DNA of 64,000 nt from Sorex araneus (taxonomy: Eukaryota > Chordata > Mammalia > Eulipotyphla > Soricidae), in the NCBI RefSeq assembly GCF_027595985.1, contig NC_073306.1:195933500-195997499 (forward strand), read 5' to 3'. The notes under the pieces were generated by a model. That model was not told the origin of the DNA, searched no databases, and saw nothing but the letters and a program-made list of their open reading frames with translations. The position numbers and the translations under genes are program-made. Below, piece by piece: positions 46,500 through 56,772 of the stretch (position 1 is the stretch's first letter; each line of letters begins with the position of its first letter).

Positions 46500-47271
46500 T
46501 TCACCACACCATACCATCAACGTGCTATTATATAAAGACCAGGAAAAATTAAAATCATGTGATCATATCAACAGACACAGAGATTGCATTGGATTAGATC
46601 CAACACATATTCATGACAAAAAACTCTTTCAATAAATGGGTATTGAAGCAAGCCATTTACCACAAACCCTTAGTAAATATCGAACTCAATGATGAAAAAT
46701 TTAAAGATTTTCTTCTGAGATCAGCACAAGACTAGGTTGTAAGGCTCTTACCACTACTATTCAATACTGGGAGTCCTTGCATAACATTAGGTTAGAAAGA
46801 GATATTAAGAGAATCTAGATTGGAAAAGAAGTCAACTATCATTGTTTAAAGGTGACATGACACTATACTTAGAAAGCAATAAAGTTTCTACTTAAGACTC
46901 CCCTAGAAACAATAAACTTGTATAGTAAGTCTCAGGCTACAAAAATCAATGCACTGAAATCCATGACATTTCTTTATGCAAACAATGAAATTCAATATAG
47001 AGAAGTTTAAAAAAAATCACAACCACAATCATACCTCAAAAAAAAAAAGTATTTCAATAAACAAAACTCAAGCATCTGGGAATCAGCTTAAGAGAAGAGG
47101 TGAAAGATTTACACACAAAAAACTATGACTCACTACTAAGGAAAATAAAAGAAGACACAAGAAAATGGAGACACATACCTGTTCATGAACTGTAAGGATT
47201 AATATTGTCAAAATGATGCTCTATCTAAAGCACTACAAAGACTCAATGCAATCCCTATAAAATACCCAGGA
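46500..47271 (+). mobile_element. Old L1 ORF2 fragment, left part
   Basis: Degraded ORF2 with recognisable 'atcaacagacacagagattg', the region equivalent to the NNEREE and KYLGI segments (46975-47130), and 'attaatattgtcaaaatg' (47199-47216), up to the composite insertion. It carries many stops. The left limit is uncertain. Confidence 0.7.
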
Positions 47272-47990
47272 CCGGTTTTCCTGAGCGCAAAACGGAGTCG
47301 CCGATTCAGCCAAAACAGGACGTGAGCGCGCTTGCGGGAGTCCCCAGGGGGCGGGGGCGGCGACCCCCGCCCACCGCAGTTAGATACTTAAACCCACCTC
47401 CCCCACGTGTGCTTCCTTTTGGACCCGGCTGTGGAAGGAGCATGATGGAGGGGCCCGAGGGAGCGCCCTCGGACCCCAAGCAGCCCACTGAACTAATTCC
47501 GGCATGGGACCAGAGACCCCACGGCGTGCTGAAGCTGTGGGACCCGGGCATCCCCCAATTCTTTTAACCTGTCTCTCTCTCAACTCCTCCCTCCTGAACA
47601 CAGCGCAGGGGCCGCGGTTTTCCGGAGCGCAAAACGGAGTCGCCGATTCAGCCAAAACAGGACGTGAGCGCGCTTGCGGGAGTCCCCAGGGGGCGGGGGC
47701 GGCGACCCCCGCCCACCGCAGTTAGATACTTAAACCCACCTCCCCCACGTGTGCTTCCTTTTGGACCCGGCTGTGGAAGGAGCATGATGGAGGGGCCCGA
47801 GGGAGCGCCCTCGGACCCCAAGCAGCCCACTGAACTAATTCCGGCATGGGACCAGAGACCCCACGGCGTGCTGAAGCTGTGGGACCCGGGCATCCCCCAA
47901 TTCTTTTAACCTGTCTCTCTCTCAACTCCTCCCTCCTGAACACAGCGCAGGGGCCGCGGTTTTCCTGAGCGCAAAACGGAGACGCTGAGC
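47272..47990 (+). repeat. 342-bp tandem units of the composite retroposon
   Basis: 'gagcgcaaaacggagtcg' starts at 47283 and 47625, and 'gagcgcaaaacggag' at 47967, a constant 342-bp step. The two complete units seem identical over their length, which suggests recent duplication or homogenisation. GC content is far above the surroundings, with CpG-rich tracts. Position at the 5' end of the element is where L1 promoter monomers or SVA VNTRs sit. Confidence 0.9.
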
Positions 47991-48096
47991 CTCTCTCTAG
48001 GTTTCTCCATCTTATGAGCACCATAAAAGGGTAAAAGTTTATAGTGATGTTATTTCTGGTTGTACTTTCCCTGGACTTTATACAGAAACCCAAAAC

Positions 48097-48122
48097 CGCG
48101 CGGCCGCTGCCGCGGCCGCGCG
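48097..48122. repeat. Perfect GC-only hairpin
   Basis: Arms of 11 bp (cgcgcggccgc / gcggccgcgcg) with a 4-bp loop, containing two NotI-type octamers. The related element at 15451-15967 has the flanking 'aaacccaaaaccgcgc' but lacks the long arm, so this block differs between copies. Confidence 0.9.
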
Positions 48123-49102
48123 ACTTAATGTCATCTTAGTATGAGCAATATGTAATGGTTCCTTTCTAATGGGGCGGATTTTTGTGGGAGATCCTAATAG
48201 TAAGTCTGTTGCTGAAATATTGAAGGCAATCAAAGTGGTAGCCATCTCACTAGACTGAACTAAGCTATATCCCCACGCCGGCTGAGAAGAAATTTTCTTC
48301 TTTCTCGGGAAGAAACGCGGTGTGTCATCAACTACAGTGTGATGTCCATTAAGCAAACAGACCTGGTGGCGTGGGAATGGGATATAAGGGGAAAAATTAT
48401 GTACAAGGAACAGCGGGACGCTGGTGGAATCTCGAGCCGGAGCCGACACCAGCGCAAGACCGTCGGTTCCAGAGACTGCTTGCAGATACTCTACAAGTCT
48501 ATCAACTAAGCCAGAGCCCCACGCCTGCTGATGACGGGAAATAACCATCCTTTTCGGTTTTTTTTTCCCTTGTCAGGCAGCGTGGCGATTACTAAAACAG
48601 GCGTGAACTCGGTGGCGCGGGGCAAGGGGGAAAAAGAAAAACTATGTAACAAACAGCGGGACTTAATATCTCTATATTCTTAGCAATGGAGAACTATCAA
48701 ATGCCTCCTTGGCAATAGGACTGCTTTTCTTTTTTGGGGGAAACCCCAACAACGGTAGTGAGTTGTATGTTGAAACATGGAATGTAATCGAAATAAGGCG
48801 TAAACGAAGTGAAACATATCATGTGCAAGGGTTGGGACTGGGGAGGTGGGAGGGGGCGGCAGGTATACTGGGGGGGTTGGTGATGGAAGATGGGCACTGG
48901 TGAAGTGAAGGGTGTTTGAGAACTGTATAACCGACATAATCCTGAGAACTATGTAACCCTCCACATGGTGATTCAATAAAATTAAAAAAAAAAAAAATAA
49001 TAAAAAAAAAATAAAATACCCAGGACATTTTTTTATAGACAGATAAAATGCTACTGAAATCTGTATAGAGTAATAAAACCCCAGGATATACAATGCAATA
49101 AT

Positions 49103-49336
49103 ATAGCACTGTAGCACTGTTGCACTGTCGTCCCATTGTTCATCATCTCCATTGTGAGACTTGTTGTTACTGTTTTTGGCATATCGAATACGCCACTGGT
49201 AGCTTGCCAGATTCTGCCGTGTGGGCAGGATACTCTTGGTAGCTTGTCAGGCTCTCTGAGAGGGATAGAGGAATCTAACCCAGATGAGCCACATGCAAGG
49301 CAAACGCCCTACCTACCATGCTATAGCTCCAGAGAA
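49103..49336 (-). mobile_element. Type B SINE
   Basis: Minus copy from 'gcactgtagcactgttgc' to 'accatgctatagctccaga'. Near full length, missing the central 'gagcgggcaccagtaac' stretch, so it carries an internal deletion of about 20 bp at 49143. Confidence 0.85.
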
Positions 49337-49539
49337 AAAAAAGATGGGAGACTTCCCTTTCTTCAGTTTTAAATTATAATATGAAGCCACCAGGTGGTAC
49401 TGGAATAAGGACACCTCAGACCAGAGGCAGAGAATTGAGAGCCAAAAATGCATCATCAGGCAAATGAACAACTACTCTTTGACAAAGGAGGAGAGTATTA
49501 CGTTGATTTTAAAAAAGTTTCTTCAAAAATTGGTGTTGA

Positions 49540-49706
49540 AGCTGGATCAATATTACAGTGGGTAGGGCACTTGCTTTGCATGAGGTCAACCCAGATTTGA
49601 TCCTCAGCATTTCTTATGGTCCTCTGAGCATGCCAGGAGTGATCCCTAAGTGCAGAGCTAGGAGAGCACCCTAAGCATCACCGCATCTAGTCCCCAAAAC
49701 AACAAA
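49540..49706 (+). mobile_element. Type A SINE, diverged
   Basis: 'gaagctggatcaatattaca' to 'catctagtccccaaaacaac'; head and body recognisable but heavily mutated, so an old copy. Confidence 0.7.
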
Positions 49707-49907
49707 AAATGGTACTGGGAAAACTGGTTGGTCATATGTAAAAAAATGAACTCAAACCCCACCTCACATTATGCACAAAAGTCCACAAAAAATGAATTAA
49801 AGAACTTGACATCACACGTAAATCTGTAATTATATTGAGAGAAATGCAGTCAGAATACTTCATGACATTGAATCTAGTGGTATCTACAATTATCAAATGC
49901 CATTGAT

Positions 49908-50090
49908 CAATCTCCCTCTCAGAGAGCCTGGCAAGCTACCGAGAGCATCCTGCCTGCATGGCAGAATCTGGCAAGCTCCCCGTGGCGTATTTGATATGCC
50001 AAAAACAGTAACAACAAGTCTCACAATGGAGACGTTACTGGTGCCCATTTGAACAAATCGATGAGCAACAGGAGACAGTGCTACAGAGCT
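49908..50090 (+). mobile_element. Type B SINE, 5'-truncated
   Basis: Starts inside the body at 'tctccctctcagagagcctg' and runs to 'gacagtgctacagagct'. 'attgatcaa' lies at both ends (about 49903 and 50092), a target-site duplication. Confidence 0.85.
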
Positions 50091-51142
50091 ATTGATCAAG
50101 CAAAGAGAAGCAATGGTAAACAAATGAAACTACATCAGACTAAGAAGATTTTGCACTGCAAAAGAAATGATGACCAGAATGAAAAGATACCTCACAGATT
50201 GGGAGACTAGATTTACACACGACTCACTTAAGATATGCAAAGCAATTATAAAACTTAAAAGAAAAAGGAAATTGACCCATTAAAAATTGTGGGAAAAGAT
50301 AAACAGAATCTTCCCTGAAGAAGACATATAGATGGCCAATTAGTCTATGACATCACTGATCATCAGGAACAGGCAAATCAAAACAAAAGTGTAATATCAC
50401 TTCACAGCAGTGAGACTGGCTCACATCACAAAGTTATTCTGAGATGTCGCATCATAGGAGACGTCCAGATCCACTTGACATTGGCACTACAGTTGCTAAC
50501 AGACACTGGCAAACTCAAATATCTGGTACTGTACAATTCTCATGACTGCTAGCTTTGCTTCAGGGCACTTTGCAAACCCTTGATCACTATAATGACCTGT
50601 GGAACTTTTATTTTATGACCCTTTTTGATGGTACTTTAGTTCTAACTAATGTCCTAAGACCTGTGAGGCATGTGCTAAATCACATCTCTAGAAAGGTCCT
50701 CTGTTTTTCCCTCTCTGTTATCAGATGTTGAATCCAAGCTCTCGAACATCCAAGGCATGGACTCCATTACCAAGCTATATCCCAGGCCCCTGGCCTGCAG
50801 CACTTTAATACTAATCACTGCCAAGCACCAACAACTGGGTACCTGTGTTCTAATCACTGGCCCCCTAGACCTCAACTCTGTCACTGATGCAAAGCACTCA
50901 TGAAAGAAAATTTCCAGCAATTATCATTCGCTCACACAAGCTATATTGATGCAAAATTTCCCTTTGTGAATGACTTACATCTCAATCAATTATAATACAG
51001 ATCAATCATTAATAATTTTAGCAAGAATTCCAGAATCCTTATTTGTGACTGATAATATTTTGTCTACAAATGTATGTGATAAACAGCAATCCTTTTATTG
51101 AAACCTTGTCAAACCTAATTTGAATTATTTTTATGCAGCTGT

Positions 51143-51308
51143 GGGGGTGGTTTTGGCCACACCTATCAGTGCTCAGGACTTACGCCTGGCTCTGCAATCA
51201 GGATCAATCTTGACGGGACTTGGGGGACTATCTGCAATGCTGGGAATTGAACCCAGGTTGGCCACATGTAAGACCATAGCCCTATCTGCTGTACTATTGC
51301 TCTCGCCA
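51143..51308 (-). mobile_element. Type A SINE, diverged
   Basis: 'ttttggccacacctatcagt' to 'gtactattgctctcgccatc'; possible 'cctaattt'/'ctaattaattt' around it. Confidence 0.8.
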
Positions 51309-51311
51309 TCT

Positions 51312-51552
51312 AATTAATTTTTATAAAATTGAATCACTGTGAGATACACCATTAGAAAACTGTTCATCATGGTTGGGTCTCAGTCAGACAATGTTCCAAG
51401 ACCCACCCCTCTACCAGTGTACATTTCCCACCACCACTGTCCCCAGTTTTCCTCCTGCCACCCTCACACCCAGCCTTCCCCTATGGCAGACACTTTTCTT
51501 CTTTCTGTCTGTTTCTCCTTTTGGGAATTATGGTTTGCAATATATTCCTAAG
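51312..51552 (-). mobile_element. L1 3' tail
   Basis: 'aaaattgaatcactgtgaga', 'gtctcagtcagacaatgttc' to 'ctccttttgggaattatg'. Confidence 0.85.
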
Positions 51553-51889
51553 CAAATATACATATACCAGGTAATACATTTTGAAGTTAATATAAGAAAT
51601 AAAGAGGAAAATGTGAAAGTAGGAAAATGATAACTTTTTCTGTCACTCCACATTGAAAATAATTATTGTTTCATCTAATGTTATACTTTTCATGTGGTTA
51701 TTCCCTATTCTCTATGCTGCTAAGTTCATTTGTACTTTTATTATTTTTTGTTGCCCAGAGCTATTCTAACTTCTTGTTTTGTGATTAAATAAAAAATATT
51801 TATTGACTAGAAGAATGAAAATGAGTATAAGAGAATCACAAGACTAACTCTTTCTTATTATTCAGTAACTTTTAAAAATAAAACAGGGG

Positions 51890-52712
51890 CCGGAAGTTGT
51901 GATTGTGTCTTGGTTTGGCCAAGAATGTCCTGCCTAGAGTGTGCTGTAGACTCTGGTTTGGGTGTATCCAACTGGGATCATGTTAGTCCAGTTAAATAAA
52001 ATCTCTGAGAGGAAGTTTGAAAAACTGATTTGCAAAGTTGTGTTGGATCATTTTGAAAAGCAACAATTCCAAAGAACTTGTAGATGGCTGGAATATAGCA
52101 AGGGATATACTAACATCTCCCTCATGTTGGCAATATGCTGTCATTTTTAACCAATTCAACTATTCCTGTGAACTGGAAAAGCATCTACATTTGGAGGGCT
52201 ATCATGTCCTCTTTCAAGGCACCTTACCCTACTATCCGAAACCAGTGAAGTGTTACCTTAGCAGAACTCTGAGCTAATAACTTCGGAAAGATACCGAATG
52301 GAACAACTCAAGAGATACTATCTCCTGAATGCCGCCTCTCTTCTTCTAGTAATGGCTCTGGAACTAAGAGATGGGGAGAACTTTCCAGATATGTGTACTG
52401 CTCCTGGAGGCAAATCTACAGGTCTGCTGCTGTGTGCTTGTCCAGGTTTTCTTCACTGTAATGAATACGACAGTCTGAGATGGAGCTCGTTGAGACAGAC
52501 CTTAGAATCTATCATCCCCAACCCTCTGATAGATGTAATTAAAGAGTCTAAATTGGATGGTAGAAAAATGGGAGATACTCATCCAGAAACATTTGACAAG
52601 GTGTTAGTTGATGCTCCATACACAAAAGATAGAAATTGGTTGTTCTTGTCTGATTCTCAGAAGGCTGCTGGTAGAATAATCCAGAGGAGGAATTTGCCTA
52701 TTCTGCAGGTAG
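51890..52712 (+). pseudogene. NSUN3: NSUN3 processed pseudogene, 3'-truncated
   Basis: NSUN3 is a mitochondrial tRNA-Met m5C methyltransferase. The copy has no introns and starts with what looks like 5' UTR. It opens at an ATG at 51979 (LICKVVLDHFEKQ), then shifts frame (ILTSPSCWQYAV, CYLSRT), meets stops near 52275, and continues in a third segment with YYLLNAASLL, MCTAPGGKSTGLL (the SAM-binding CAAPGGKS motif, first Cys lost), LDGRKMGD and FDKVLVDAPYTKD (in the parent this is DAPCS, the motif IV catalytic Cys, here Tyr). It ends at RRNLPILQVELLR without the C-terminal domain. Two frameshifts or stops and the lost catalytic cysteine mean it is dead as an enzyme. Recognition is from remembered NSUN3 sequence. 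Confidence 0.88.
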
Positions 52713-53880
52713 AACTCTTAAGGGGATATGGTGCCACCAGCAGGTCAACCTGTACCTGTGGGGCGAGTGCATCAGCAGACTGATAGTGCCTTCAGGCTTC
52801 CTGATACCCCCAAATTGCCACTGCGTCTTTGGCTGGACCCCACAACTTGGGACCAAGTTTACCAATAAATTAAATGGCCAAAAGGTGGGTATGTGGGAGC
52901 CAAGCTCACAAACCACCTCTGGCTCGGCTATTCAAGCTCATTTATTGGCCTTCTTTCAGAGACCCATAGATAAATCTTGAAAGCGATCAAAAGCTGCAGT
53001 TAATCTTGGACCCGCACATGGCTGAAGAGACCAGTGTAAATCAGAGGGGAGTGGGGTGGTCTGGTTGCCTGCCCAAGCAGAGCCCCTAGCAGCCACTTGC
53101 TTCCACAATCCAAAATCACTGCCATACCCCCAGGCTGACTCCACCATTTCAGGATGGACCTCACCAAGATATAATCCATTGAAAATTCTGGTATGCAGGT
53201 TTTGTGATTGACAGCTCCAGACTTTCTTGGAATTGGGGTAGGCTACCTCCCCCTACCTCCCAATACTCATGGAACCACTGGCAGTCACCCCCACAAACCA
53301 ACTCCAGTGCCACCATATAAGCTCTGCTACTGGCCTTGCTTCAGAGACCCATAAATAAATCTTGAAAGAGATAAAAATCTGCAGTCAAGCCTGGACCTGC
53401 GCATGGCTGAACAAATGGGTAAATCAGAGGGGAGCAGGTTGGCCTGGTGGCCTGCCCAAGCAGAGCCCCCAGCAGCCGCTTGCTTCCACAATCCAAAAGA
53501 GCTGCCATACTCCTGGCCTGACTGCACCATCTTAGGATGGACCTCACCAAGATATATCACTGTACACTGTCGTCCCGTTGTTCATCAATTTGCTCGAGTT
53601 GGCACCAGTAATGTCTCCATTCTGAGACTTGTTGTTACTGTTTTTGGCATATCAAATATGCCATGGGTAGCTTGCCAGGCTCTGCTGTGCAGGTGGGATA
53701 CCAAGATATAATCTGTTGAAAATTCTGGTATGCGGGTTCTGTGACTGAAGTGTCCAGGCTTTCTCGGGGTCAGGGTGGGCTACCTCCCACTGTGTCCTCA
53801 TACTTCTGGAAGCCTTAGCAGTCACATCTAAACCCTAAAGTGTCCACCCAGTTGAAAAGATACTCCAGCCTTACCATCCT
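52713..53880 (+). repeat. Two-unit tandem repeat (about 380 bp) between NSUN3 retrocopy and L1 tail
   Basis: The block 'cttgaaag...gcagagccccyagcagccrcttgc...' occurs at about 52907-53293 and again at about 53294-53815. Shared landmarks are 'cagagacccata', 'gcctgcccaagcagagccc', 'ttgcttccacaatccaaaa', 'ggatggacctcaccaagata' and 'aaaattctggtatgc'. The second unit is split by a type B SINE at 53562-53702. The 5' part (52713-52906) is not recognised. No coding function is visible. It may be a retroelement-derived module. Confidence 0.6.
53562..53705 (-). mobile_element. Type B SINE, 5'-truncated
   Basis: The minus-strand copy begins (3' end) 'cactgtcgtcccgttgttca' and stops inside the element at 'tgtgcaggtggga'. 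'accaagatata' flanks both sides (53548-53558 and 53702-53712), a good target-site duplication. Confidence 0.85.
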
Positions 53881-54170
53881 GATAAAAATACCAAATGCCC
53901 TGAACAAACACCATGACCTCTTAGCACCTGTATTGCAAACCATGATGCATAAAAGGAAAAGGAGAGAGACCAAGAAGGAAAGTACCTCCCATAAAGGGAG
54001 GATGGGTAGGAAGTGGGAGATAGAGATAGGGAAATAGGGAACATCAGTGGAGGGAAATGTATATGGGTGGGGGGATGGGTTCTGGATCATTGTACGACTG
54101 AAACCCAATTATAAACAGCTTTGGAATGGTCTATCTCACAGATATCCAATTAAAAATAAATTTTTAAAAG
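53880..54170 (+). mobile_element. L1 3' UTR tail fragment
   Basis: It contains 'accatgacctcttagcacct' and 'attgcaaacc', a GA-rich tract, 'gggatgggttctggatcattg', 'aacccaattataaacagctt' and a final A-rich run. These match the 3' UTR of the complete L1 end at 59345-59795. It directly follows the tandem repeat, so the whole 51890-54170 stretch could be one composite insertion. Confidence 0.7.
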
Positions 54171-54994
54171 TAATGTGGAATTCATGCCCAATTCAATCAG
54201 CTTAATCAATGGCTGAATAAAGAGCAGTACTCCTACATTTAAAAAAGCAATGACTTACATTAGTTCTATTTATGAAAAGTTTGGGTATTTTTATGTAAAA
54301 AATAAATAAAACAGGTACAAAATTTTTAAAAAATCTAGGCATAGTGATTCAGTTATCTTTAAAATTGTATAGTTATCTTATTGCATCTGCTAGAGATCCA
54401 AGAATAGCAGAATGGATACACCATAAACAATTTAGAAGAATAGACACTTTTCAAGTTTCTCATAATATGAACCATATAATTTATCTGTATATGTTTTAAA
54501 TATAAACTTTTCCCCCTTCTCTGACTTTACATATTAATAAAGTTAATAAGCTAAAAAGTTTAGATTCCATTTGAATATAAATTAACAATGATTAAAATTA
54601 ATTACATATTTTACAAGTCAGATTGCATATTTTTATTTTTAATATTTCTATTTGGCTAGATGCTTTAAGTAAAATTTTCCATTAGATTCATAAGATTATA
54701 CTAATCACAGTTAATAGGTAAAATGCACATATAAATCTTTGTCTATAACCAGAGCTTTTCATGTGCTAAGAAATTGCTTACTGTGCCAGGAGAAAGTCAT
54801 GTACCTTATCAATGGGGATATATGCACTAATCTAATTAGTAGAAATACTGTATTCCTGGAATAAGACCCTGTATTCTTTCAGAGTATCATTTTGCTTTTG
54901 AGAATTGGGCAGAGCTGAACATATTTTTTTTAAATCAAGATCTAAAATATCTAACTACAACCACATAACTCTTTAAAACAGCTTAAAACTGTGC

Positions 54995-55440
54995 TTCATT
55001 TTACTAACACCCAAGAATAATAGAGATAAGTACCAGGAGGATTGCTCCATGGCTTCGAAGCCAGCTTCACATGCTGGGGCAAAAGGCAGCTCAGAAAGAG
55101 AAGGGACCACCAAGTAAAGGGTGCTAGGAGGGCCTGCTCAGGATGGGAGATGCGTGCTGAAAATAGACTATAGACCGAACATGATGACCACTTAATACCT
55201 CTATTGCAAACCACAACACCCAAAAGGAGAGGGAAAAGAGAAGGGAATGCCCTGCCACAGAGGCACAGTGGGGTAGGGATGGATAAGGGTGGTGAGAGGG
55301 ATACTGGGATCATTGGTGGTGAAGAATGGGCATTGGTGGAGGGATGGGTACTCGATCATTGTATGACTAAAACACAAGCATGAAAGTTTGTAAGTCTATA
55401 ACTGTACCTCACAGTAATTCATTAATAAAAAAATATTAAA
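54995..55440 (+). mobile_element. L1 3' UTR
   Basis: 'actaacacccaagaataata' to 'cacagtaattcattaataaa'; covers the whole 3' UTR seen at 59355-59795 but with a different last 60 bp, so another L1 subfamily. Confidence 0.85.
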
Positions 55441-55516
55441 AACTGTTTCATTTTTAATGTATCTTTATTGCTTTCTTGGTTTAAAGAGTAATCACCTGGT
55501 TATTTTCCATGTTTTT

Positions 55517-55692
55517 CTATGCACTGTAGCACTGTCATCCCATTGTTCATCGATTTGCTGAGCGGACACCAGTAATGTCTCCATTGTGAGACTTTTTACT
55601 GTTTTTGGCATATCGAACACACCATGGGTAGCTTGCCAGGCTCTGCTATGCAAGTGGTATACTCTCGGTAGCTTGCCAGGATCTCCGATTTG
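55517..55692 (-). mobile_element. Type B SINE, head lost
   Basis: 'tatgcactgtagcactgtca' to 'ttgccaggatctccgatttg'. Confidence 0.88.
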
Positions 55693-56552
55693 GTGAACAC
55701 TTACCCTGATTAAATAAAACATATAGTATACTTGATCTCACAGAGTGTACAGAGATTATGAGCTATATACTATGTATTATAGTATCTATGATATACCTGA
55801 TGAGTGTTAACAAAGATTTTCAGATTTTTTCCTTCCCCAAACGTGGTAGGTACTGAATGCTATTTCCACCTTAACTCACTCCCTCTTGATTATTATTTTT
55901 TCCCTTCCACACATTTCTGTCAGAATTTGCTGGGGACAGTGTAACTGATAGCATCTCATTTTTTTCTCATTATGGGTTGAGGGAAATACCGTGTTTTCTT
56001 TTTTAGAATCTCTTCCATATCTATATTGTATCCCTGCAACAACCTTTTAGTTCTGATTGGTCATAAAAGTTGGAACAATGGGAGAGTTACCATATTATGA
56101 GACAAATCTAGGCAGAATATTGCTTGGTATAAAAAATAATACTCTTTTCCATACATAGGGAGAATGGTTAGAGGTTTTAAATGTTCCTTTTGGGGATCCA
56201 CTCTAGAAGATTTGTATGTCCAAAAGTGGGATTTATGTTTGCAAATAATGCTTCCTCAGTCTCTGCATACAGAGAAATTCCCAGCTAGAATAGTTAGTAC
56301 TATATTTCCAGGAAATAAAAATTATCTTGTTCTATGTGGTCTGAAAACAGTAATTTTCAAATGTACCTAAGTATCTCATTAGTAATGATGAGTGACAGAG
56401 GGTGAGAGAGAAACTCCAGAGAGATTTGAGACATAATATATAGGTAAATTATTCAGAAGTCACTAAAAGAAAAAAAACCTGTACTTGATAAGCCTCATTG
56501 GGTTTTGGAGTTGGCATATAATGCATTTGGCTATATTTCTCTGATCATTTAT

Positions 56553-56650
56553 TAGTGTCCTCAAAGTTGATTTTGGTAAAATATGGACCAGAACAAAAGA
56601 GTAGTGTCTTCAAAGTTGATTTTGGTAAAATATGGACCAGAACAAAAGAG
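56553..56650 (+). repeat. Perfect-looking 49-bp tandem duplication
   Basis: The 49-bp unit from 'tagtgtcctcaaagttgatt' to 'ccagaacaaaagag' occurs twice in a row (56553-56601, 56602-56650) with one C/T difference. It is not part of any repeat family I recognise; a recent local duplication. Confidence 0.95.
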
Positions 56651-56722
56651 AACTTTGGAGTCAACTTACCTGTACGGTAGTAGTTTTAAAAAATCTTACT
56701 TCAGAATACAATACCTGCTTTA

Positions 56723-56741
56723 TTTTTTTTTATTTATTTAT

Positions 56742-56772
<31 letters not shown>

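Larger units (their letters stand above)
47272..49010 (+). mobile_element. Composite GC-rich retroposon with 342-bp tandem units, SVA-like in layout
   Basis: A 15-bp duplication 'ataaaatacccagga' flanks it exactly (47257-47271 and 49011-49025), and it ends in a poly(A) run. Order: two full 342-bp GC-rich units (47272-47953, apparently identical to each other apart from the first bases) and about 30 bp of a third; a middle region (47990-48830) with a perfect 11-bp GC hairpin (48097-48122) and two copies of a 'gacttaat...cttag' module; a 3' end (48830-49010) resembling L1 tails, 'gatgggcactggtgaag' then 'ggtgattcaataaaatt'. It sits inside an older L1 ORF2. Open frames inside are mirror images of GC-rich repeats, not genes. 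I do not recognise a named family. Duplication plus poly(A) implies L1-driven insertion. Confidence 0.8.
49011..50465 (+). mobile_element. Old L1 ORF2 fragment, right part, with three SINEs inside
   Basis: It continues the same L1 after the composite insertion ('aaaatacccaggacattt'). It includes the 'ggtactgg-aa-aa' section (49395), 'gacaaaggaggagagtatta' and the region equivalent to SLIIREMQ near 50350. SINEs interrupt it at 49103-49335, 49540-49706 and 49908-50090. No intact frame. Confidence 0.75.

Noticed and set aside
47306-48093. Repeated proline/glycine-rich 81-codon frames, identical in two places on both strands
   Set aside because: They are the two 342-bp GC-rich units read in frame; presence on both strands and lack of any family resemblance point to base composition.
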